From JAPULR01 sp963665075 (GTDB lineage Bacteria > Chloroflexota > Dehalococcoidia > Lucifugimonadales > GCA-2712585): a stretch of DNA of 64,000 nt. The DNA is taken from NCBI GenBank assembly GCA_963665075.1, contig OY762063.1, positions 248,001 through 312,000 of the forward strand, read 5' to 3'. Each line of letters starts with the position of its first letter. Positions within the stretch are counted from its first letter, which is position 1. The notes beneath the pieces were generated by a model. It was not told the origin of the DNA. It searched no databases and saw only the letters and a list, made by a program, of their open reading frames with translations. The translations under genes and the position numbers were made by a program. This document shows, in pieces, positions 51,337-60,121 of this stretch.

Positions 51337-52785
51337 CTAAATCCCCGGCCGCCGCCGGTGCCACGGCGTCGCCTGCTCGTATGCGTGGGCCGCCGCCAGG
51401 ATTACGTCCTCCCGGAAGGGACGTCCAATCAGCTGCATCCCAATCGGCATCCCGCCCGTCTCCGCCCCCGAAAACCCGCACGGCACGTTCATCGCCGGCA
51501 CGTTCGAGAGAGGAACCAACGGCGTCTGGTCCGGCCCCCGCACCAGCAAGTCCGCCGCGTCCTCCTTGCTTGACGGCATCACGTTCGGCTTGATTCGAGG
51601 CGCCGTCACCCGCATCGTCGGCGACGCCAACACGTCGAACCGTCCCAACGCTTCGTGCACCTGACGACGCAGCATCGCCCGCAACTTCTGCACCTTCACG
51701 TACAACTCCCCCGGCACCAGGCTCCCCGTCAAAAACTTCACCTGCTGGTCGTAATCGAACTCCGTCAACCGCTCGTCCATCCACTCCTTGTACCGCGCCG
51801 GCATCTCCACGTACATGTGCGTGTAGAAAATCAAACGCCCCATCTGCGCCAGCGGCACAGAAACCTCCTCCACCTCAGCCCCCAAATCCGCCAGCATCTC
51901 CACCGCCCGCAGGAACGCCCGACGCACCTCCGGCGTCACCTGCTCATCCTCCGTCAACTCCTTGACGACCCCCACCCTCAGCGTCCCGCCCGAACTCCCC
52001 ACCGGCAGAGACCCCGTCAACCCCGCGCGAAAGTCCGGCACCGGCACGTCCGCCGTGTTCGGGTCCTTCGGGTCATATCCGCAGATGGGTTGAAGCGTAA
52101 TCGCCGCGTCTTCTACAGTCCGCGACATCGCTCCTGCCTGGTCCATCGACCAGATAATCGGCATCAACCCGTACCGGCTCACCCGCCCCCACGTCGGCCG
52201 AACCCCCACAACTCCGCACCACGACGAAGGATGCCGAATCGACCCCGACGTATCCTCCCCCAACGAAGTCGCGCACAGACCCGCCGCAACCGCCGCGCCC
52301 GACCCCGAGCTCGAAGCCCCCGGCTCATAATCCGTGTTCCACGGATTCCGCGTCCGCCCGTAGGGAAACATGAACCGCCCGCCGGAAGCGAACTCGCTCA
52401 TGTTCAGCTTCCCCAGCAGCACCACGCCCGCTTCCTTGATTCGCGCGATGACCGTCGCGTCCTCCTCCGGCACGAAGTCCCGCAACAGAAACGACGCGTT
52501 CGTCGTCCGAATCCCCTCCGTCCACATCTGGTCCTTCACCGCAATCGGTATCCCGTGCAGCGGCCCCCGATACTCCCCACGCCCAATTTCCCCCTCCGCC
52601 CGCCGCGCCTGCTCCAACGCCATATCCGCCGTGACCGTTATGTAAGCAAACAGACTCGAATTCAGCCGCTCCACCCGCTCCAGATACGCCTCCGTCAACT
52701 CCACCGGAGACAATTCCCCATCCCGCAGCAACTCCGCCTGCTCCGCCACCGACAAAAAATGAAGCTCATTCTTATTCACACACAC
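51337..52785 (-). CDS. Amidase signature family enzyme
   Basis: 482 residues with the Ser-cisSer-Lys triad: Lys84 in GIPIAVKDQ, cis-Ser in GASSSGSGAA (about 158-160) and nucleophile Ser182 in EDTSGSIRHPS. The family normally has DTGGSIR; here Ser replaces one Gly. It is GatA-like in fold but no gatB or gatC is adjacent, so it is likely a catabolic amidase. Translation starts at one of two GTG codons (52785 or 52779) just after GGAGG. Confidence 0.92.
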   Translation of the reverse strand: MCVNKNELHFLSVAEQAELLRDGELSPVELTEAYLERVERLNSSLFAYITVTADMALEQARRAEGEIGRGEYRGPLHGIPIAVKDQMWTEGIRTTNASFLLRDFVPEEDATVIARIKEAGVVLLGKLNMSEFASGGRFMFPYGRTRNPWNTDYEPGASSSGSGAAVAAGLCATSLGEDTSGSIRHPSSWCGVVGVRPTWGRVSRYGLMPIIWSMDQAGAMSRTVEDAAITLQPICGYDPKDPNTADVPVPDFRAGLTGSLPVGSSGGTLRVGVVKELTEDEQVTPEVRRAFLRAVEMLADLGAEVEEVSVPLAQMGRLIFYTHMYVEMPARYKEWMDERLTEFDYDQQVKFLTGSLVPGELYVKVQKLRAMLRRQVHEALGRFDVLASPTMRVTAPRIKPNVMPSSKEDAADLLVRGPDQTPLVPLSNVPAMNVPCGFSGAETGGMPIGMQLIGRPFREDVILAAAHAYEQATPWHRRRPGI

Positions 52786-52799
52786 CTCCGATAATAGCC

Positions 52800-53060
52800 C
52801 TTTCCCTTCTTATCCCTCGAGGAAGAAGGTTAGACCCTTCCCTCTCTTATCCCTTCTCCCTCGAGGAGACCTTTGAATAACCGTCATTCCCGCTAAGGAG
52901 ACCTTTGAATAACCGTCATTCCCGCGTAGGCGGGAATCCATCCCCTCTTATCTCCTCTCCCTTGAGGAGACCTTTGAATAACCGTCATTCCCGCGTAGGC
53001 GGGAATCCATCCCCTCTTATCTCCTCTCCCTTGAGGGAGAGGATTAAGGTGAGGGGTCCC
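52800..53060. repeat. Family-A repeats with inserted GGAGACCTTTGAATAA
   Basis: Family-A copies begin at 52882, 52914 and 52983; the last two are 69 bp apart, 15 more than the 54 bp seen elsewhere. Each is preceded by GGAGACCTTTGAATAAC, a variant of the MITE end. CTCCCTTGAG-type linkers surround them. Confidence 0.82.
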
Positions 53061-53163
53061 TCGACACGGCAACCCTGGATTCACGGGAATTGTGCCGACA
53101 CCCGCGCAGAGTGTCAACCAACGCAACCCGATTCCCCGTCGCCTCAGAACGTAAACGAAGCGC

Positions 53164-53198
53164 AAGAAAAGCGGGCGCCTGCACTGAGACGCCCGCTT
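53164..53198 (-). terminator. Intrinsic terminator of the FnIII protein gene
   Basis: Minus-strand hairpin AAGCGGGCG-N12-CGCCCGCTT followed by TTCTTG. It lies 36 bp after the stop codon. Confidence 0.82.
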
Positions 53199-53233
53199 CC
53201 CCATCAGAATTCCGTTCAGGTTATGCCGGATTA

Positions 53234-54274
53234 TCAGCGAAGGACCATGCCGGAATTCCACCCGCCGCAGCGTATCCAGCTCCACCCGGCCCCGCCGCCG
53301 CACTGGAAGGAAAAGACCGACTCGCCTGGCCCCTGGCTCCAAATCAACTGGAGCTTCCCGAAGAAGAACGCCGGGTTATGAGGCGCCGAGTTGGTCCACG
53401 CCCCGGTTTCGCCGTCCTTAACCGCCTGCACCCCCGCCACGATGGTTTCCCGGTTGCCGATGCCCTCGATGACGTAGAAGGGCAGCAAGCCCCCGCCGAC
53501 CGTCATGTTCGTCGTCGCCCGGATCCACGTGTCCTCCCCGTCGACGCTATAGACCACGTTGTATCCGGTCGCTCCGACTACGGGACTCCAGCTTACCTTT
53601 ACCTGTCCTGGAGAGAGCGATGTCAGGACAACCGTTGTCGGCGCGGCGGGCGGGAGCGCGTAAGTCTGGGCAAATTGGTTCGACCCGCTGGGCGCTGCGG
53701 AACTAGGCGCAGTCGAAGTCGGCGCGGCGGCAGCAGCGTCGCCCGACGTCGTGGTCTGAGTCCCGTTCGCCACAGGCTGGACGGACGCCGGAGAGTTCGA
53801 TGACTCATTCTGCTCAATCGGAGTGGGCGAACTCCCCGCCGCGCATGCGTAACCCACAGGGCAGAAAGGCTGTACGAGATAGGAGCCGCTCCAGGCGCCG
53901 TTCTTGGATGCTCTCACCGAAACATGGTACGGAAGCCAGGAACTGATCCCATCGCTGATGGTCGCCGATGTCCCTATGACCCTTGATGCCGCAACTCTCC
54001 AGCCTCGCTCCCCGGAGTCGCTGACCCTCACATCATAGGTGGAGGCCCCTGCGACCTCAGACCATCTGACCTCAATGTCCCCGAAAGCCGAGGAATGGGG
54101 ATCGGCGATTCTCATCGCGCTTACATTTCCGGGCGCAGGAAGCTGGTCGTTGGCGGACGCCGCGGACGTTGCGGCGACAATCCCCGCCAACAGCGCAAGC
54201 AGAACGAGCAATGCGACCCTCCCTTGCAAAGCCGCTGCGTTGCCGATGCTGAATCCATGCTGTCCCTTTTTCAT
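53234..54274 (-). CDS. Secreted protein with fibronectin type III domains
   Basis: 346 residues. A signal peptide (LLVLLALLAGIVAATSAASA) precedes two FnIII-like modules: one over about 45-140 (VRWSEVAGASTYDVRV), one over about 215-305 (VKVSWSPVVGATGYNVVYS). A long Ser/Thr/Ala/Pro linker joins them. The C-terminal 40 residues are Gly/Trp-rich with CGGGAGWSWIRCGG, possibly disulfide linked. No catalytic domain is seen, so adhesion or binding is likely. It ends at a terminator. Confidence 0.82.
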   Translation of the reverse strand: MKKGQHGFSIGNAAALQGRVALLVLLALLAGIVAATSAASANDQLPAPGNVSAMRIADPHSSAFGDIEVRWSEVAGASTYDVRVSDSGERGWRVAASRVIGTSATISDGISSWLPYHVSVRASKNGAWSGSYLVQPFCPVGYACAAGSSPTPIEQNESSNSPASVQPVANGTQTTTSGDAAAAAPTSTAPSSAAPSGSNQFAQTYALPPAAPTTVVLTSLSPGQVKVSWSPVVGATGYNVVYSVDGEDTWIRATTNMTVGGGLLPFYVIEGIGNRETIVAGVQAVKDGETGAWTNSAPHNPAFFFGKLQLIWSQGPGESVFSFQCGGGAGWSWIRCGGWNSGMVLR

Positions 54275-54505
54275 GTCGCTGCCCCTTTCCCATCGCCATT
54301 TTCGTCATTCATGGACGCCACTCGCGCGAAATCCTTGCGCTGACTCCCATCGCGATATCGATATTGCGGCTAGTATAACAAATTATCGTAGTATTTCAAC
54401 CTTATCTTAACAAAAATCATCCATATCGCAGCGCCGCAAGGTAAGCAGCATAAACCTGTTGCGAACTATGCCTGGCTGCGTTGACCGGCTATGTAGGAGA
54501 AGAGA

Positions 54506-54835
54506 CTATTTTGGAGGCAGCGACGAAGCGAAACCCACACCTCTGTCCACCCAATCCCTCAAACCACTCTCGGAAGCGATCCCCTCCGCTTCAACCACGA
54601 CGAACCCCCGCATCGGTCGCCCCGTAAAGTCCATCGGCCCGCAGTGCGGCTCCGACAACGCCCCTTCGTAAGCGTCGGCGCCCACCCTCACCATCAGCCG
54701 GTCGCCCAGAATCCCCGCCGCCATGTTGCCGTCAAGCATGAACGCCAGCCCGCCAAACATCTTCCGCTCCACAACCCCGTCCAACCCGGCCAGCGCGTCC
54801 GACACACGCCGCGCTAACCCTTCGTCGTAAGCCAT
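54506..54835 (-). CDS. TfoX N-terminal domain protein
   Basis: 109 residues with VERKMFGGLAFML, LMVRVGADAYEGAL and MDFTGRPMRGFVVVEA, the TfoX_N fold. It lacks the C-terminal TfoX domain used in competence regulators. It is 6 bp after the FIST gene on the same strand, so the two form a unit. Stand-alone TfoX_N proteins have no proven role. Confidence 0.87.
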   Translation of the reverse strand: MAYDEGLARRVSDALAGLDGVVERKMFGGLAFMLDGNMAAGILGDRLMVRVGADAYEGALSEPHCGPMDFTGRPMRGFVVVEAEGIASESGLRDWVDRGVGFASSLPPK

Positions 54836-54841
54836 CAGTCG

Positions 54842-56026
54842 TTACGAAGCCGCCCTGAACAGCCCGAACGAACTCGTATACCCGTGCAGATACGTCGTCC
54901 CCTGCACCGGCCCGATCTCCCCGTTGCAGAAAAATCCCCCAACCGGAATCGCCCCCATCAAGTCCCGAAATATCCCCGTGTCGTGGTCCGGCCGGCCGTA
55001 CAAATACTGCCCCCGACCCAGGCACGAAAACAGCAGCGCGCCCTCAACCCCCGTCTCCCGATACCTGTCCCGATACTGGTTAACCATCGCCGTCAAGTCG
55101 TCGGCGGAAGTCTGCGCGTCCCTCAAGTGAAACTGCACTATCTGACCCTCCCGCAGCCGCTCCCCGATGGCCAGCGCCCCGTGCCGCGGGTCCATCCCCA
55201 CGATGTTCCGAATCAGAAAATCCCCCAGCTGCGGATACTCCTGGAACTCGTCCATCACCACCCCCAGAAACAGCGAATGCCGCGCCAACTCCTTGTCCCT
55301 GTCGCTCAACACCTGGTACAACTCCTGAAGCGCCTCCAACGCCGTCGCCCCGTCCAACCCCAGCAGCACGTTGTTGCTGCACCGCGTCACGTTCATCGGC
55401 TTCCCGATGGGACGGCACCCCTGCGCCACGATGGTGTCGATTACCACGTCCCCGTGAAACGCCAACCCCACCGCGCCGGAGCGATGCACCTTCCCGTCCA
55501 GCATCAGCGCGTTCGCCCCCGGATGCTGCCCCCCGCTCGCCATCCCCCCCACCTTCACGCTGTACCGGAAGGCGTAATCCAGCCCCAGCAGCAGGTTGTC
55601 GCTCCTAATCGTAAACGGGTCTGTGATGAGAAGAAACTGCGGCATATCGTCCGGATTCGTCCCCACCATCGTCTCCCATTCGCCGGGCGATGCGTCCAAA
55701 TCCGGCAGCGACTCGTTCGCCAGGTGAAACGGCTTAATCGACACCCCCGGCAGCGACGCCGCCGTCAACGAAAACCCCGCCCTCTGCTCGATTTCGTGCC
55801 CGCCGCCGATAACCCCGCCCGCCGAGCACCCGATAAGATGCTTCGCCCCAAGCCGTTTCGCCACCATCCCCGGTATCCGCTCGTACCCCTCTTCGTGATG
55901 TGGCGAAGCGAACACCACCGCCAAATCCACGGGATCCGACCCCAACCCTCCCCGAACCGATTCGACGCACGAATCCAGGGCCTCCTCCAGGGAAGAACTC
56001 TCAGACGCAGCGGAAGCCCACTTCAT
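54842..56026 (-). CDS. FIST domain signal-sensor protein
   Basis: 394 residues. The FIST_N block (DLAVVFASPHHEEGYERI, LIGCSAGGVIG) and FIST_C block (GALLFSCLGRGQYLYG, GGFFCNGEIGPV) are both present. FIST domains bind small ligands such as amino acids and are usually attached to signalling outputs, which are absent here. ATG 56026 is supported by GGAGGG and the first FIST strand; the frame continues to 56089. TfoX_N follows directly. Confidence 0.9.
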   Translation of the reverse strand: MKWASAASESSSLEEALDSCVESVRGGLGSDPVDLAVVFASPHHEEGYERIPGMVAKRLGAKHLIGCSAGGVIGGGHEIEQRAGFSLTAASLPGVSIKPFHLANESLPDLDASPGEWETMVGTNPDDMPQFLLITDPFTIRSDNLLLGLDYAFRYSVKVGGMASGGQHPGANALMLDGKVHRSGAVGLAFHGDVVIDTIVAQGCRPIGKPMNVTRCSNNVLLGLDGATALEALQELYQVLSDRDKELARHSLFLGVVMDEFQEYPQLGDFLIRNIVGMDPRHGALAIGERLREGQIVQFHLRDAQTSADDLTAMVNQYRDRYRETGVEGALLFSCLGRGQYLYGRPDHDTGIFRDLMGAIPVGGFFCNGEIGPVQGTTYLHGYTSSFGLFRAAS

Positions 56027-56092
56027 CGCACCCTCCGGCAAACCAAACTCCCGTGAGTATACCAAATCCCCACCCAAACCCACACCCACCCC

Positions 56093-56287
56093 TCATTCCG
56101 TCGGAAGCCGGAATCCAGTCCCCCTCTCCCCCACATGTCATTCTGAGAAGGCCCCGCGACGAAGAATCTCGTCACCTGAACCATCCTTCCCTCTTCTCTT
56201 CCTTCTTCCCCCTTGACGGGGGAAGATTGAGATGGGGGTGATTCGTATGGGGTGGATGGCGGATTTGGCAGTTATGCAAAGGTCTCC
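56093..56287. repeat. Family-A remnant, family-B copy and MITE end
   Basis: 56093-56117 is a degenerate family-A copy. 56204-56243 is a family-B copy. AGTTATGCAAAGGTCTCC at 56270-56287 is the MITE end in the inverse orientation. No gene. Confidence 0.78.
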
Positions 56288-56377
56288 TCGATGGTGGAAG
56301 ATTGAGCCTGTCCTGAGCCTCCCCCTTCCCCCAACCCTCCCTTTCGTGCACAATAGCACAAAAACCACGGAGGCCCC

Positions 56378-58426
56378 ATGCCCAACCGACTCGCCAACGA
56401 AACCAGCCCCTATCTCCTCCAGCACGCCAACAACCCCGTCGACTGGTTCCCCTGGGGGCCGGAAGCCCTCCAGAAGGCCCGCGACGAAGACAAGCCCATC
56501 CTCCTCAGCGTCGGCTACTCCGCCTGCCACTGGTGTCACGTCATGGAGCGCGAATCCTTCGAAAACCCCGCCATCGCCCGCATGATGAACCGTAGCTTCG
56601 TCAACATCAAAGTTGACCGCGAAGAGCGCCCCGACATCGACGGCATCTACATGCAAGCCGTCCAGGCCATCACCGGCCAGGGCGGCTGGCCTATGACCGT
56701 CTTCCTCACCCCCGCCGGCGAACCCTTCTACGGCGGCACCTACTTCCCCCCCGAAGACCGCGGCCCCATGCCCGGCTTCCCCCGCATCCTCCTCACGATG
56801 GATCAGATTTATCGCACCCGCCGCTCCGAAGTCACCAACGCCTCCACCGAAATCGTCAACCGCCTCAAGCAGACCAGCCGGATGAAGTCGGAAACCAACC
56901 TCCTCTCCCCCGAAATCCTCAACGAAGCCTTCCTACACGTAGCCGCCGGCTTCGACGCCCAGAACGGCGGCTTCGGCGGCGCCCCCAAGTTCCCCCAGCC
57001 CATGAACTTCGACTTCCTCCTCCGCTACCACGACGCCACCGGCAACGCCGAGGCCCTCCATATAGTCAACCTCTCCCTCGAAAAAATGGCCCTCGGCGGC
57101 ATGTACGACCAGCTCGGTGGCGGCTTCCATCGCTACTCCACCGACGCCTACTGGCTCGTCCCCCACTTTGAGAAGATGCTGTACGACAACGCCCTGCTAT
57201 CCCGCCTCTACCTTCACGCCTACCTCGCCACCGGCCACGACCTCTACCTCCGAATCGTCCACGAAACCCTCGACTACGTCCTGCGCGAAATGACCTCCCC
57301 CGAAGGCGGTTTCTACTCCAGCCAGGACGCCGACAGCGAAGGTGTCGAGGGCAAGTTTTTCCTCTGGTCTCCAGAACAAATTCGACGCGCCCTCGGCGAC
57401 CGCGATGCCGACATTTTCTGCGCCTACTACGACGTTTCAGACCAGGGCAACTTCGAAGGCAAGACCATCCTCAACGTCCCCATCGGCGCCGAGGAAGTCA
57501 TCGACCGCCTCGACATCGAACCCGATGAACTGGAAGCCGCCCTCCAGCGCGGCAAGGCCGTCCTCCTCCCCATCCGCAACCGCCGCATCGCCCCCGACCG
57601 CGACGACAAAATCCTCACCGCCTGGAACGGCCTCATGCTCCGCAGCTTCGCCGAGGCCGCCGCCTCCCTCCAGCGCGACGACTACTACGACGCCGCAGTC
57701 AACAACGCCCGCTTCATCACCGAAAACCTCCAACGCAACGGGCGCGTCCTCCGCACTTGGAAGGACGGACAGGCCCGCCTCAACGGCTATCTTGAAGACT
57801 ACAGCTTCCTCGCTGACGGCCTACTAGCCGTCTATGAGCTAACCCTGGACGACCACTGGCTGAATGAAGTCCAACGCCTTGCCGACGACATGCTCGACCT
57901 CTTCTGGGATGAGAACGACCAACTCTTCTACGACACCGGCACAGACCACGAGACCTTGCTGGTTCGCCCCCGCGACATCTTCGACAACGCCACCCCCTGC
58001 GGCTCTTCCGTCGCCGCCGACGTTCTCCTGCGCCTGGCCCTCCTCACCGACAACGAACGCTACCGAAACGTCGCCGCCGCCGCCCTCCGCGGCCTGGGCC
58101 CCATGCTCTCCCAATACGCCAACGGCATGGGACGCTGGCTCGCCGCCCTCGGCTTCCACGTCGGTCAGCCCAAGGAAATCGCCATCGTCGGCGACCTCAA
58201 CTCAGACGCAACCCAGGACCTCCTCGACGAAATTCATCTCCGCTACCTCCCCAACCGCGTCCTCGCCGCCTCCGAGCACGGCGACCCCGCCGGCAGCCAT
58301 CCCCTCCCTCTCCTCCGCCACAAAACCCTCATCGACGGCCAACCCGCCGCCTACGTCTGCCGCAACTACGCCTGCAACCTCCCCGTCACCACCCCCGCCG
58401 CCCTAGCCCCCCAACTCCAATCCTAA
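56378..58426 (+). CDS. Thioredoxin-domain protein of the YyaL/DUF255 family
   Basis: 682 residues. The N-terminal thioredoxin-like domain opens MPNRLANETSPYLLQHANNPVDW and contains SVGYSACHWCHVM with Cys50 and Cys53. GQGGWPMTVFLTP and YFPPED follow. The remaining about 480 residues are an (alpha/alpha)6 toroid like cellobiose epimerases (GGMYDQLGGGFHRYS, HFEKMLYDNA, ITAWNGLM-like LTAWNGLML). The mammalian relative is SPATA20. The true activity is unknown. ATG 56378 is the family start. Confidence 0.94.
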   Translation: MPNRLANETSPYLLQHANNPVDWFPWGPEALQKARDEDKPILLSVGYSACHWCHVMERESFENPAIARMMNRSFVNIKVDREERPDIDGIYMQAVQAITGQGGWPMTVFLTPAGEPFYGGTYFPPEDRGPMPGFPRILLTMDQIYRTRRSEVTNASTEIVNRLKQTSRMKSETNLLSPEILNEAFLHVAAGFDAQNGGFGGAPKFPQPMNFDFLLRYHDATGNAEALHIVNLSLEKMALGGMYDQLGGGFHRYSTDAYWLVPHFEKMLYDNALLSRLYLHAYLATGHDLYLRIVHETLDYVLREMTSPEGGFYSSQDADSEGVEGKFFLWSPEQIRRALGDRDADIFCAYYDVSDQGNFEGKTILNVPIGAEEVIDRLDIEPDELEAALQRGKAVLLPIRNRRIAPDRDDKILTAWNGLMLRSFAEAAASLQRDDYYDAAVNNARFITENLQRNGRVLRTWKDGQARLNGYLEDYSFLADGLLAVYELTLDDHWLNEVQRLADDMLDLFWDENDQLFYDTGTDHETLLVRPRDIFDNATPCGSSVAADVLLRLALLTDNERYRNVAAAALRGLGPMLSQYANGMGRWLAALGFHVGQPKEIAIVGDLNSDATQDLLDEIHLRYLPNRVLAASEHGDPAGSHPLPLLRHKTLIDGQPAAYVCRNYACNLPVTTPAALAPQLQS

Positions 58427-58460
58427 CCCCCCACTAACGCTGAACCCAATCCCCTCCTCT

Positions 58461-58549
58461 TGCTCCCGCGAAAGCGGGAGCCCCTCCTCCCGCTCCCCCT
58501 GAGCCAACTCCCCCACCGCTCACCCTGAGCCTGTCGAAGGGTCGAGCGC
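58461..58549. repeat. Hairpin variant of family A plus TGTCGAAGG element
   Basis: 58461-58491 has GCTCCCGCGAAAGCGGGAGC, a compensatory change of the family-A stem. 58518-58549 is a CCTGAGCCTGTCGAAGGGTCGAGCG element. Confidence 0.78.
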
Positions 58550-58618
58550 CCCTGGTTGAAAAATATATCGCCCGCGCTATATCCTAATCACCACAGTCCA
58601 TTCAACAGGAATGAAACG

Positions 58619-58825
58619 ATGACCCAGAAGACTCCCAAATCCATGTCCAAGACCGCCCCAAGCGAAGGTGAGGAAGAGTTCGATTCAGAAGACCAATCCT
58701 GGTTCTGGACTCCCGAATGGCAAGCCGGAGAAGAAGCCGCGTCCCGCGAAATAGCGGACGGCGAACTTTCACCTACTTTCGATAAAATGGACGACGCCAA
58801 GGAGTGGCTCAATTCTGACGAGTAA
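58619..58825 (+). CDS. Antitoxin-like short protein, AbrB-type C-terminal half only
   Basis: 68 residues. WFWTPEWQAGEEAASREIADGEL, then DAKEWLNSDE, matches the toxin-binding C-terminus of AbrB/MazE-type antitoxins, but the DNA-binding N-terminus is missing; a Lys/Ser/Glu-rich stretch stands in its place. ATG 58619 follows CAGGA. The toxin gene follows 6 bp later. Confidence 0.75.
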   Translation: MTQKTPKSMSKTAPSEGEEEFDSEDQSWFWTPEWQAGEEAASREIADGELSPTFDKMDDAKEWLNSDE

Positions 58826-58831
58826 CCATCC

Positions 58832-59125
58832 GTGACGTTACGTCGTAACGGCCCATTGCGACTCGTGTTTGCTCCCCAATTTCGGCGCGCCCGCAGGAAG
58901 AAAGCCCCGGAACTCCGGCGGGCGTTGGACGCCAAAGTCGAACGCCTCCGCACCAACCCCGGTCATCCTTCTCTGCGCGTCAAGAGAGTGCGCAGCGCCA
59001 GATTTGAAGGAGTATGGGAAGCCTCCGTCAACATGTCCTCACGCTTCACCTTTCAGTTCGCATCCGACGGCGCAAGCATAATACTGCGCAACTGCAACGG
59101 ACATGACATATTCAGATCACCTTAA
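58832..59125 (+). CDS. RelE/YafQ-type toxin
   Basis: 97 residues with RALDAKVERLRTNPGHPSLRVKRVRS, then FEGVWEASVNMSSRFTFQF and a final HDIFR, the order of basic and aromatic residues of RelE-fold ribonuclease toxins. GTG 58832 is 6 bp after the antitoxin stop. Predicted to cleave mRNA on the ribosome unless bound by the small partner. Confidence 0.8.
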   Translation: MTLRRNGPLRLVFAPQFRRARRKKAPELRRALDAKVERLRTNPGHPSLRVKRVRSARFEGVWEASVNMSSRFTFQFASDGASIILRNCNGHDIFRSP

Positions 59126-59191
59126 CGATTCGCAGGAACCGCCGCCATGAACTTCGCCAACCGCACCATCTGGACTGCCACCTCACCCCCG

Positions 59192-59225
59192 CTCACCCTG
59201 AGCCTGTCGAAGGGTCGAGCGGGTC
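59192..59225. repeat. CCTGAGCCTGTCGAAGG element
   Basis: Single copy between the toxin and the DUF3800 gene. Confidence 0.8.
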
Positions 59226-59258
59226 GCAGGTGTGGAATGGGGCGGACGGATGGTGTGG

Positions 59259-59264
59259 TATAGT
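59259..59264 (+). promoter_or_regulatory. -10 element of the DUF3800 gene
   Basis: TATAGT, only 13 bp before ATG 59278, which implies an almost leaderless transcript. Confidence 0.45.
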
Positions 59265-59277
59265 GTGATTGCTTTCG

Positions 59278-59958
59278 ATGTTGCCGCTGCCAAATAAAGA
59301 CCGGGTCCTCTACCTGTTTCTGGATGAATCGGGAAACTTGGACTTCACCCCCAAGGGAACCAAATACTTCGTTTTGACCTGCGTAGGTTTGACTCAACCA
59401 TCCCCTTTACTGAACACCCTGCATGAATTGAAACTCTCTTTTCTTGAAGACGGTCAGGACTGTGAGTATTTTCATTGCTCGGAAGACAACAAATTCGTGC
59501 GGAGAGCGGTATTCCGCACTATCGCAGATAATCTTAATGAACTTTCCATTGACAGCTTGATTGTAGAGAAGCGCAAAACAATCCCACCATTGCGGGCGTA
59601 CAATCGCTTCTATCCGCGGATGTTGGGGTACCTTCTCAAGCACGTATTGCCCAGGGAGAATTTTACTAGAGCCAAGAAAATCATCGTCATCGCCGATTCA
59701 TATCCAGACAAGCGAAATCGCAAGGCTATTGAAAAGGCAGTGCAACAGACCCTATCCAAGATGATTGGCGATTCTTGTCCTTTCAGGTTCTATAGCCACT
59801 CCTCGCGTTCTCACCTCGGGTTGCAAGTTGCCGACTATTGCGCCTGGGCAATCTTTAGAAAGTACGAGAGGGGTGATACGTCATCCTACGACCGGATTGA
59901 AGCCGTAATAAACAGCGAGTTTGATATTTTCAGAAGGGGAACAACCCTATACCATTGA
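59278..59958 (+). CDS. DUF3800 domain protein
   Basis: 226 residues. The N-terminal LYLFLDESGNLDF and the C-terminal HLGLQVADYCAWAIFRKYERGD are the DUF3800 signatures, with Asp/Glu/Ser residues that resemble an RNase H-like active site. Such proteins often occur beside defence genes. ATG 59278 is taken in preference to a TTG at 59269. Less GC-rich than the neighbours. The gene ends 4 bp before the T-run of a minus-strand terminator. Confidence 0.82.
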   Translation: MLPLPNKDRVLYLFLDESGNLDFTPKGTKYFVLTCVGLTQPSPLLNTLHELKLSFLEDGQDCEYFHCSEDNKFVRRAVFRTIADNLNELSIDSLIVEKRKTIPPLRAYNRFYPRMLGYLLKHVLPRENFTRAKKIIVIADSYPDKRNRKAIEKAVQQTLSKMIGDSCPFRFYSHSSRSHLGLQVADYCAWAIFRKYERGDTSSYDRIEAVINSEFDIFRRGTTLYH

Positions 59959-59961
59959 GAC

Positions 59962-60021
59962 AAAAAAAGACCTCCCCGCCTAGCCGGCGCGGACCCCTTG
60001 GGTCCGCATTAAGCGGGGAGG
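59962..60021 (-). terminator. Two-stem intrinsic terminator
   Basis: Outer stem 59971-59979 with 60013-60021, inner stem 59989-59996 with 60000-60007, followed on the minus strand by TTTTTTT. It may also stop plus-strand transcription from the DUF3800 gene, but the T-run is only on the minus side. Confidence 0.85.
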
Positions 60022-60032
60022 AACCTTTAACC
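59962..60032 (-). ncRNA. Candidate small structured RNA, about 71 nt
   Basis: Promoter at 60039-60067 and terminator with T7 at 59962-59968 enclose this unit on the minus strand. The RNA folds into an outer 9-bp stem (CCTCCCCGC / GCGGGGAGG) with an inner perfect 8-bp hairpin (GCGGACCC-3 nt-GGGTCCGC). The 5' end GGTTAAAGG is single stranded. It does not resemble tmRNA, SRP RNA, RNase P RNA or a known riboswitch that I can recall. Confidence 0.6.
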
Positions 60033-60038
60033 ATCTCT

Positions 60039-60067
60039 ATTCTATCGGCGACGCAACGTAGTGTCAA
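60039..60067 (-). promoter_or_regulatory. Promoter of the minus-strand small RNA
   Basis: TTGACA (60062-60067), 17-bp spacer, TAGAAT (60039-60044): one of the best sigma-70 promoters in the window, facing no protein gene. Confidence 0.75.
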
Positions 60068-60121
60068 CATCTATACTTTCGATAATCCCCACATAGCCGA
60101 ACCCCCCAAAAGGAGCCTCCC

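Noticed and set aside
34000..60000. Prophage or integrative element as carrier of the defence genes
   Set aside because: No integrase, transposase, structural phage gene or att-like duplication beside the tRNA was found; genes are interleaved with normal metabolism.
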